From assembly GCA_020721585.1 (NCBI GenBank), contig DYMK01000013.1, positions 1-52,394 of the forward strand: DNA of 52,394 nt, read 5' to 3'. The DNA comes from Sulfuricurvum sp. GTDB taxonomy: Bacteria; Campylobacterota; Campylobacteria; Campylobacterales; Sulfurimonadaceae. Below the pieces are notes generated by a model. The model was given only the letters and a program-made list of their open reading frames with translations, did no database searches and had not been told where the DNA came from. A program made the position numbers and the translations under genes. Shown one piece after another: positions 35,301-40,800 of the stretch (position 1 is its first letter; each line of letters begins with the position of its first letter).

Positions 35301-37739
35301 GAAAAAGTAACCGATATTTGGGTCAAAGATGTCCCTACGGGGGTGAGTATCGTTGGTTTTGATTACATTGGCTATACTCCGGGGGATAGTAATACGGGAC
35401 TCTGGCATAAAAAAGTGATCGGGGATAGCTTTAATACGGCGAGCTTAGCCGAAAATATTCAGTTTAGTGTGGATGGATCGGCAACAGCGGGGTTATCGCA
35501 ACTCATCACCATTACCACCGTGACCCAAGATGGCAGTGCCAGTGTGGTAAATGGAGTCACCACCTTTACTTTAGAGACTCCTACGAGTTTTACGGGGGTT
35601 GGGACAGGGGGCGTTCCTGCTACTATTGATACTTTTAGCGCAACCCCCATCGCTTTTGGGGAAGATACGTCGCATACGCTCAATGAATTGGTGGATGCGA
35701 AAATAACCAGTAGTAGTGGACTGACCATCAACCTTACCAATCTTCCCGCAGGGACATCGGTGAGCAATATGGTCGAAACTGTTGATCCATTAGGCAATTC
35801 GGTCTGGACAGCGACGTCTGCTGGGGGTGATAGCCAATTGCAAGCTTTACTCAATAGCATCAGCATTACCCCACCTGCTGGATGGAATAGCAACAACCAT
35901 ACCGATTTAGCGGTGAATATCACCTTGACCACGTATGATGGTCAGATGAGTAATCACCTCTCAACGACGCTTAATCAACCTATTACCCCCATTACCGATC
36001 CCACGGTGATTACGATTAATGCCAGTGGGGTTTTGGAAGATCACGATCAACCCATCACGATTACGCTCAATAATGCCGCCGATGGGGTGAATTCCACCAT
36101 CATCAATAATACGATGTATCTTAGTGTCGATCAAGGGGGGATGACGGCGAATGGAATCCTCAAAGACAGTATGGGTGTGACGTTGAGTACGACAATCGTG
36201 AGTGGTGTTTTGGGTATTAACGATGGAACCTATTATGTCATCACAGGGGTCAATGATAATTCAACCCTTAATTTCACCTACACGCCTCATTCTCACGCAT
36301 CAGGGAGTGTGGCACTTCATGCGTATGTGGATAATCAAGAAACGGGGGCTTCTAATATCGTCACGTCCGACGGGAGCCAAACGTTCGCGGTGACCCCTGT
36401 GTCGAATGGATTGGATACCCTTTTGAGTATCACCGCCAGTGGCAATGAAGATACCCGTATCCCCTTAACGCTGTCCCATTATAACTTGGTGGATATGGAT
36501 GGATCAGAACACGTATTATCGGTCACGTTGCAAAACGTTCCTGCTGATTATTTGGTATTCGCAGGTACCGATGCAACGAGCGCAACCTCAGCTGCCAATG
36601 CAGGAGGGGGAACATGGGCGATTCCCGTCTCTGGCAATATTCTTCCCGCGTACATCGCTATTTTGCCACCCTTAAATGTAAGTGGTGATGTGAGCGGGAT
36701 TACCTTGAGCGTGGTGAGTCAAGATGGGACAGCCGTTGCGGTGACTACCACTTCAACCTTTGATCTTCATGCTACCGGTGTTGCCGATGGGATTGCTATC
36801 ACTCCCACAAGTTCCTTCGGAAGTGAAGGGTCTATCACCCCTATCAATCTTAACAGTGCGATGACCGATACTTCTGAAATTGCCACCCTCACTATTGGAG
36901 GATTAGGTGCTGATGCGACGTTCTATACCACAGGAGGGGCATTGCTTTCCAATGTCACCTACGATAGTGGAACCAGTGTCTATACGTTGAGCAATCTTAC
37001 GCCTCAAGATGTGACCGATTTGGGGCTTATCTATACCCATGGAACGTACGCGTTGGCGGTTAGTGGCTATACCACCGATGGGGCAAGTACTTCGCCTACG
37101 GTCACAGGCACTTTTCCGGTCACGATCAGTCAAATACTCTCAACCACGGGAGATGATATATTGCAAGGGTATGAAGGTACCGATATTATTGATGGGGGTG
37201 CGGGTAATGACACTATTTATGGGGGTGGTGGTGATGATGTCCTCTTAGGGGGGGCGGGCGACGACGTTGTACACGGCGGTGATGGTGCCGATAACCTTGA
37301 TGGTGGTGCGGGAAGTGATATTATTTACGGTGATGCAGGGGATGATGTTATCCAATTTGATGGTACTGATAGTAGCATTGATGGGGGAACAGGGATTGAT
37401 ACGCTCGTTATGACGGGGGATGTTAATTTTGCTGGATTGAGTACCATGATTAGCAATGTCGAAAAAATTGACTTAACCACCACAGGTACCCAAACGGTGA
37501 GCGGATTGAGTTTGGATAAAATTTTCAGTATGACCGAGAGTAGTCACACCCTAACGATTGATGGAGGTGCGGGACAGGGAGATACCGTAAGTGCCATCAC
37601 CAAAACAGGATGGACAAAAGATGGGGAAACAACAGCAAATGGTTATGTCACGTATAACTATCACAATGATGCCACCCCTACTAATACCGTTACGGTCAAT
37701 ATTAATGTCGATTTGGTCAATACGACCAATTTACACTAA
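23325..37739 (+). CDS. Giant LapA-like repeat adhesin exported by type I secretion
   Basis: The 4804-residue surface protein starts at the ATG at 23325 (GGGGAAAG upstream); a TTG at 23280 is in frame but lacks a good site. Residues 1 to about 70 (MIIATITDVLGDVFIRKVDG...VVSGDVIVNED) look like an N-terminal retention module that holds LapA-type adhesins in the outer-membrane channel. A charged linker spans about 80-238. From about 239 to 4600 are many VCBS/Ig/cadherin-like domains (repeated TLTITINGTNDAP). RTX nonapeptides (GGAGNDTIYGGGGDDVLLGG) occupy about 4605-4690 and bind calcium. The last 110 residues, ending in VDLVNTTNLH, would hold the secretion signal. Only two Cys were noticed. No LapG-type double-Ala site is seen after the module. 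Long internal DNA repeats occur. Confidence 0.92.
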   Translation: MIIATITDVLGDVFIRKVDGTIANVVSGDVIVNEDASSQYRVAYVDNGGTMLFTGTAPQLFNPTMIPSHHEGSESVIDTTSANPFTPSDPANPSDLQHPAVARKKREEEDINSNAWNLQSMLDNQKKVLSAIEKGDEPKTPEGFTFGEREAQLLRAQEDLFDPRTGNQTRPNSGLRQAQFDENYQNPKDYFEDRTGQQTDVNSDLRNAKFLGARREYEEDGIFYGDNSDHETLVIPINRPPLAVADRNDVTVNAEDALGHDDGDATTTIIVGGTILGNDTDPDGNDTKTITSISGVDKGVIDGTTIGKYGTLLLNHDGTYTYTLDDSPLQMQALAVGETLTDTFTYTIVDRAGQFSSSTTLSIVIHGVNNVPVFTVSTGDSDSAAITETNTTLSTTGTLSIGDVDTTDTVTATSGGIVSVGGTYQGALPTEAQLIAMFGVTGGEPSTVKSDNPHGIVWSFNSGSHSFDPIPVGETVTLTYRVDATDNHGVTRSHDVTITITGTNDVPIAVADTNSVTEDAEDVLGHEDGKASTTIISGSTVLANDTDVDTGDTKTVSGVQAGNHNGDLSNATTLGQGVTGNYGTVIMNADGTYTYALNNNDVRVQHLASGEKLTDVFSYTAKDSQGATSTTTLTITINGTNDAPTITPVDGNDTGNGTHIGGQATVYEASLSTGSNPSATTETTSGTLTISAKDGLTSVVIGGTTISEAQLLASGTTPISITTANGSTLVINGFTPSDTTHHDGSGSINYTYTLNTAHTNGTTNDGNNDTTDSISLVVNDRDLGQSTGTLTVTIVDDVPTARADTNSVTEDTAVTGGNLVATGNVVTANDTLGADVTLTPVSGVKAGTDTSTDATTNVGSAVVGTYGSVTINSDGTYTYTANNSDVRIQHLANGETLTDSFVYTLKDADGDTSTTTLTITINGTNDAPTITPVDGNNVGNGTHIGGQATVYEASLSTGSNPSATTETTSGTLTISAKDGLTSVVIGGTTISEAQLLASGTTPISITTANGSTLVINGFTPSDTTHHDGSGSINYTYTLNTAHTNGTTNDGNNDTTDSISLVVNDRDLGQSTGTLTVTIVDDVPTAIADTNRIDEGATTASSSSVTGDVLGASVVSSTGDRADTKGADGVTLTGVAKGTALTTADLSNVNTVGSGHSVSGDYGSVVINADGTYTYTLDNTNLTVQGLDATQHLTDTFSYTIKDADGDISTTTLTITINGTNDGVTLTIPNDTTGTHNDVLDQVVYESGLVSGSSPSTNDTLVTSHFTLQALDGLQKVELTVGATTTTLTAADITALNATHTQTIASANGTLVLNSYSQAPDGTMTLGYTYTLTSAPTVSGTDTTDTIAIKAYDTDSNTDTQNLVIKIIDDAPTAHNNQDSVVEGASTITGNVITDTDVTAGKDVVGADGATVHTFTYTDGSGNPQTITFADANPQTVTTQDGSLTVNPNGTWSFTPNGSVNQPADATKGSFSYTLIDNDGDISTPATNTITVTDTAPTVGTITTASVNENDLPNGSSPSASALSVTESLSITAGKDTLDTVFTVTEGAVSGLTSNGSQVYYYLSTDLKTLIASTASTEAGVNGANTVFTDTLNHTTDATTTTHTFVLNAPIDHVTGNGTNSSSLSFGIQVTDSDGSFVTGIIPVTIIDDVPTAHNNQDSVVEGASTITGNVITDTDVTAGKDVVGADGATVHTFTYTDGSGNPQTITFADANPQTVTTQDGSLTVNPNGTWSFTPNGSVNQPTDATKGSFSYTLIDNDGDVSTSATNTITVTDTNPSATAPNTTLNENDLASGSIPTPADLTVTQTLHIVPAQDAISNITFDTATKTALEALHLTSGGLAIGYTLSADGHTLTATTNSGVNPIFTIALQNTGDTSGASQQYQFTLQGTIDHSSGGGANTLNLPFSFNVSDSDSTVAGTPFTISIIDDVPTVDVNTTAAAEPTLQVDETTLAINATANFAANFVDTTLNAGADGQASLTQVYTLGTVGGDSGLIDTATGQHIILSLNATTHAIEGKTQTSGAVVFTVSVDSATGDVTLDQLRAIKHADTTNPDDVSGTITDSLITLTKTNTLTDNDGDGATDSATINIGANISFKDDVPTVDVNTTAAAEPTLQVDETTLSTNQSKSFAANFTDTTLNAGADGQATLTKVYTLGTVGGDSGLVDTATGEAIILSLNATTHAIEGKTQTSGDVVFTVSVTSGTGNVTLDQIRAIQHANSSNPDDVSATITDNLITLTKTNTLTDKDGDVATDSATINIGSNISFKDDAPSAVADSATVAENATAITGNVMSNDTQGADGSTVHTFTYTDGSGNAQTITFSDANPQTVTTKDGSLTVNPNGTWSFTPNATVSQPTDATKGSFSYTLIDNDGDVSASATNTITVTDTTPTPHTATASIDEKNIQNLGSAGNTTTLDTVTTTLGITQGGDSITDVKFTATTTTTLSALNLTSGGYALNYSVSADGHTLTATNSQNGATVFTAMINNSGDATGATQSVTFTLLKGLDQAIGNNGANTLNIPLDYQVSDTDSSVTTGASNRLSVSVIDDVPIAADDTTVSMSELQAVSVGGNVQGNDHLGADWTSGYLHDFTYLNASGVSTTQTVPHLGSATVTTQYGSLTVNSSGVWSFTSTTNVSATVTDGFTYHLIDNEGDISASATQSITITDTVPTIAPVSQTIDETSLGFGATLTPTTVPESLTIGQGADTIADTTFDALTKTNLEALGITSDGTALVYTLSDHVITATKGAGGAEVFSITLTNPNSSSAGYDFKLSLPIDHTIATGHDTDWFLPFSVTTTDADGSTASGSFSVDVKDSVPTPSDQTVNATEDTSLVIRLSQDVFSGDRHIVINNYDGTGNHNVANGGTIDMIDPVDGVTKIGTLLNNGDGTVTFTPVPNYSNSGSTLPSFGYDITDSDGDSALANVSITVTPVADAPTFGSDNTTDHPDYETLGSGHGLYRIYTTEDTAVALGLKAPVVSDTSGSDGSYAERLSIIKLDSFPIGSQLQYGDGTPVLAFNNSTASTSSGTGDMVRIWLSDATNHINSESTCPSDAVSMTTAQFEALKILPPANSGANFDVQAYVKEYEVDSNGDPLSGVASVQHLDTIKVKVLAVTDPVTLGENSAAIDYDGANDGTLYQTIKEEQILDLTRFLSTSFNDLDGTEHRWMTITNPGGNGDIIVNGTTITAGNSLTIEAPNLSTSATGFPTLDLTTPHNASGTYDGITVTLSAKDADPDGSNLANGTAGTTDTLSSSVTLNLTVTPLADDVTLSNSMTNEDTAVTFLSSLAVNDTTGTPETITKLAMSGLPEGSKITYDGVTTTIGADGLCTIGDGAIPLDMTKLHAITFTPAGNSSADVHPTIEVTTNDIIKSGTFTHTPTIVVNAVAEVIASPMSDTNADGTSDVTINPDHIYAVAAHGTEDTWFNLTSDGFNFKTNWSNQDTNGTAEQTFALLTPSINNNGQTSAIGSQFDYTDASGTHTLIYTGTPIEIPMDYLDTVQFMAPANAAGVFTIDVQAKTIDTDPDTGASVTATSGHATLSTLNIYPSADAVMLSVVSPAPGLEDTAIALHIKPTSADSSEIFNVTITDIPAGVVAMSYNGVDITGSIVYDAGTGLGSVVINNFNTNLPLTITPPLNSNADFTLHASAVSVDTMVNSDGVTITTTSAIATVLPLNVIVTGVADGTTLPASVSITTTEAATDSANHVVTTVPLSTYFDPLLLIDQDGSETLTIKLTGLAAGFDLTGTGITFLGGTGLDRVWIADSSHLGTVNLTDTTNFSGTITFTATPITTEDDGNALVGTPIPLSVTVNPSPESTITLSATAQEDTLIHVDLSLQYHNGDTNETLDSVTIDPSTLSHSTLYYSTDGGTTLISLASAVGSIGVADGGSGTYTLSGAAINNLYVKGGDNYSGNDTFGLAYTITDPSSDGTLASTTTTTTGQTYTVNITPVTDAVSDVITAIVVNSGGASASGTTVTVTTNATFTVDTQISKNLDPNANGHADTDGSEKVTDIWVKDVPTGVSIVGFDYIGYTPGDSNTGLWHKKVIGDSFNTASLAENIQFSVDGSATAGLSQLITITTVTQDGSASVVNGVTTFTLETPTSFTGVGTGGVPATIDTFSATPIAFGEDTSHTLNELVDAKITSSSGLTINLTNLPAGTSVSNMVETVDPLGNSVWTATSAGGDSQLQALLNSISITPPAGWNSNNHTDLAVNITLTTYDGQMSNHLSTTLNQPITPITDPTVITINASGVLEDHDQPITITLNNAADGVNSTIINNTMYLSVDQGGMTANGILKDSMGVTLSTTIVSGVLGINDGTYYVITGVNDNSTLNFTYTPHSHASGSVALHAYVDNQETGASNIVTSDGSQTFAVTPVSNGLDTLLSITASGNEDTRIPLTLSHYNLVDMDGSEHVLSVTLQNVPADYLVFAGTDATSATSAANAGGGTWAIPVSGNILPAYIAILPPLNVSGDVSGITLSVVSQDGTAVAVTTTSTFDLHATGVADGIAITPTSSFGSEGSITPINLNSAMTDTSEIATLTIGGLGADATFYTTGGALLSNVTYDSGTSVYTLSNLTPQDVTDLGLIYTHGTYALAVSGYTTDGASTSPTVTGTFPVTISQILSTTGDDILQGYEGTDIIDGGAGNDTIYGGGGDDVLLGGAGDDVVHGGDGADNLDGGAGSDIIYGDAGDDVIQFDGTDSSIDGGTGIDTLVMTGDVNFAGLSTMISNVEKIDLTTTGTQTVSGLSLDKIFSMTESSHTLTIDGGAGQGDTVSAITKTGWTKDGETTANGYVTYNYHNDATPTNTVTVNINVDLVNTTNLH
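25286..25726 (+). repeat. 441-bp repeat in the adhesin gene, copy 1
   Basis: Read by eye, this stretch matches 26138-26578 with no difference found, 852 bases apart, starting AGGCAATGGAACCC and ending just before the first mismatch at 25727/26579. It encodes one VCBS-type domain. Similarity continues upstream with a few changes. Confidence 0.85.
26138..26578 (+). repeat. 441-bp repeat in the adhesin gene, copy 2
   Basis: Second copy of the 25286-25726 repeat in direct orientation. Identity at nucleotide level, including synonymous positions, suggests recent duplication or gene conversion. Confidence 0.85.
27444..27765 (+). repeat. About 320-bp repeat in the adhesin gene, copy 1
   Basis: Near-identical to 28281-28602 (offset 837), with only a few differences noticed (for example AACGTGG/AACATGG and CCCGCCG/CCCACCG). 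A more diverged relative lies around 30210-30450. Confidence 0.75.
28281..28602 (+). repeat. About 320-bp repeat in the adhesin gene, copy 2
   Basis: Second copy of 27444-27765. Both encode the HNNQDSVVEGAS to NQPxDATKGSFSYTL domain. Confidence 0.75.
29101..30114 (+). repeat. Tandem 507-bp repeat in the adhesin gene
   Basis: Two adjacent 169-codon units, 29101-29607 and 29608-30114, each begin ATGTCCCTACGGTAGATG and encode VPTVDVNTTAAAEPTLQVDE to a TDSATINIG ending. They are similar but not identical, so they are older than the 441-bp pair. Confidence 0.75.
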
Positions 37740-37770
37740 AGCTCGAAAACAGGACTAAACGAAGCATTCA

Positions 37771-37795
37771 TTGAGCGTTTGCGGTAAACGCTCAA
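37771..37795. terminator. Perfect hairpin between the two adhesin genes
   Basis: TTGAGCGTTT and AAACGCTCAA form a perfect 10-bp stem around loop GCGGT, 31 bases after the giant adhesin stop. There is no strong T-run after it, so it may terminate weakly or protect the 3' end. Confidence 0.5.
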
Positions 37796-37801
37796 GCACA
37801 T

Positions 37802-37831
37802 TTGTCAACTAACAGAATTGAATGGTAAAAT
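37802..37831 (+). promoter_or_regulatory. Putative promoter of the second adhesin gene
   Basis: TTGTCA (37802-37807) and an extended -10, TGGTAAAAT (37823-37831), are separated by an 18-base spacer, giving a leader of about 40 bases before the ATG at 37880. This suggests the second adhesin can be expressed separately from the first. Confidence 0.45.
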
Positions 37832-37879
37832 AATGCCCTTAAGCCAATCATAATTTAGACAACACCAAGGGGTAATCGC

Positions 37880-40800
37880 ATGCAGACCGTAGTATCAGAA
37901 AAAGTACCTAGCGTAATGGAAATTGTAGGAAGTAAGGGTTCAACCCACGCTTTAAACAACGGTGGAATGGTCAAAGTCACCGCAAAAGCGGGTGAAAAAT
38001 ACCATATCATTAAGAAAAAGGGTCTTTCAGATGAGCTTGCAGATAACGTTGTAGTGACGAAAGTAGAGGATTCTTTGTCACTTCAATACGCGGATGGCAC
38101 ACAGGTTTCCCTTGAAGGATTTTACACTCAAGAAGGTGCTGAAGTTGCGCTTCCTGCGAGTAATGGCGGAGTTCATACGGTTGCTTCACAGGATGCAGTG
38201 CGGGATACGTTGGTGTATTCCCATGGTGATCATGACCTCCTTATGAGCATGACGCAATCCGATCACGCCTTGCAAATGGCAGTAGCACAGCATACAAGCA
38301 TCTCCAATCTTCCTCATTACGCTGAATTGGCAACGGGGGTTGCTAGCGATGCAAGTGCAGGCACTACCGCAGCAGCAGCAACGACCGCCACAGGGTTATC
38401 AACAGCAATGATGGTGGGTCTTGGTGCGCTAGGTGTTGCGGGCGTTGCAGCAACAGCAGGTGGTAGTGATGGCGGCAGTGTTAATAATAGTAGCAGTGTT
38501 CCTGTTTCTGCTAACACCACTACCATCTCAGGTAGTGTCGTCCTAGGTCCCGTCGTTGCTAACCACAGTCTCACGGTGACTGCTTTCAATGTGTATGGCA
38601 TACAATTGGCTACCGGTGCTGTCAATGCGGATGGCACGTACGTTCTCACCATCATCGGAAGTTACACCGGTGCTATGCTGCTACGCGTCGTTGATGCCAA
38701 CGCTGGTGCTGATTACATGGACGAAGCTACTGGCATGACCAAAGACCTCAACGGTGATCTACGCGCAGTCACGGTCATCCCATTTTCTGGTACCTATACC
38801 GTTAATCTCAATGTGCTGACGGAACTGGTGGTTCAAGAATTAGGGCTACTGGGTGGTGACAATGGCACTTCATCGGTGGGTTTAATCGGTATTACCGAAA
38901 CGCATATCAACACCATTAGCACCCATGTCGCCACAGCGGTTGGGCTTAGAGGAGTCAATCTGATGAGCGATGAAGTCAAAGCCATCATCACGGCAAACGG
39001 TGAGGATGACAGTGCCAACGCCAACGACTATGGCAAAATTCTAGCTGCCTTTTCTGGACAAGAAAAAGGGACGGGGAAAAGCACAGCAGAAGTCATAGCA
39101 ACAATGAAAGACGAGATAGATGCTGACGCTGGGACTTTGTCCGATGCGGGTAAAGATGCATTGATAACCGGTGCTAACCATGTGGACAACCTCAATATTA
39201 GGCAGATTGCAACGGGGTTGGGTGTGACTACGGCAACCATCACAATGGCAGATACAGCACTTACTGTTGGAGAAACTTCACTTGTGACTATCACCTTTAG
39301 TGCAGCAGTTACAGGGTTTACCATTGAAGATTTAATTGTTGAGAATGGAGCATTGAGTAACTTGGTTCAAATAGGAACGAGCAATGTATGGACAGCAACC
39401 TTTACGCCCACTGCTACTATTACTGATACCACCAATAGTATCTCTTTTGCTAACACTACAGGCACTACAACCATAACTACCAAAACTATCACAGGAACAG
39501 CAGATAATGACTCTCTTACTGGCACAAGCGAAGAAGATACTATCTTTGGTAATGCTGGGTCTGATTGGGTATACGCAGGTCTTGGAGATGATACACTTGT
39601 GGGTGGAGACGGTAATGATAGGCTTTTTGGTGAAGCAGGTAATGACACTATCCTAGGTGGAGATGGAAACGACCTAATTACAGGGGGTGCTGGAGCTGAT
39701 ATTCTTGATGGCGGAAGTGGAGACGATTCGCTATATTACAATAATGACACGTCTGGAGTTACGATTAATCTAGCGAATCATACTGCTAGCGGCGGTGAAG
39801 CACAGGGTGATACAATCAGCGGATTTGAAAGTGCAATGGGAGGGGAAAGCAACGACCGATTAACTGGTAGTAGTGTCTCAAATTCACTCTATGGATATGC
39901 TGGTAATGACATTATTGATGGCGGTGATGGGGATGACACAATCCAAGGGGGAGAAGGAACTGATAAGCTTGATGGCGGTATAGGGAATGACTTGTTGGAC
40001 TATAGCGATGAAGCTACATCCAATCTTACGATTGATTTAGGTGCAAACAAAGTGAGTGGTGGTCGAGCTGAAGGAGACACTATAGCTAATTTTGAAAAAG
40101 CAACAGGAGGATCGAAAGACGATACACTTATTGGATCTAGTGGAGATAATAAGTTCTACGGTGGAGCCGGGAATGACACCATAACAGGTGGTGCCGGAAA
40201 TGACACCATAACAGGTGGTGCTGGAAACGATACCATCTACGGTGATACTGGGTCTGATACCGTAGTATTCTCTGGCAATAGAGCTGACTATACAGTTACC
40301 TATAACTCTAAAGACGAAGCATATAGTATCACCGACAAAGTAGCCAATAGAGATGGTACTGATAGTATAAAAGGTGCTGAATCCCTCCAATTTGCAGATG
40401 GAATCTACGCTCTTTCAAAAGATACCGTAACTGCCACTACAACTATTGATTTGATAGACTCAAGTGATAGTGGAACTTCAAATAATGATAATATCACAAG
40501 TGACGCTACTCCAACTCTAGCAGGTATGGCAAAAGCAGGTGCTACGGTAGAGATAAAAGATGGTACTACCGTTATAGGCACGACAACCGCAGATGCGAGT
40601 GGCAATTGGAGTTTCACGCCGCTCTCATCTGCACTTACCACAGCTTGGAGTGGAATATCAAGTATGAATCCTAATAGTGGTACAACAACCATTATTGCTG
40701 GAAATGTGGATTCTCAACCAAAAATCCTCGATGAAAATAACAATGCTGTCAAATTTACAGGAACTATCAATGCAGGAGCTATCAGTGCCTACGAGGGAAA

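Noticed and set aside
24405-36393. Many long antisense or shifted frames within the giant adhesin gene
   Set aside because: They mirror the biased Thr/Asp/Gly codon use of the repeats, lack ribosome binding sites and show low-complexity translations.
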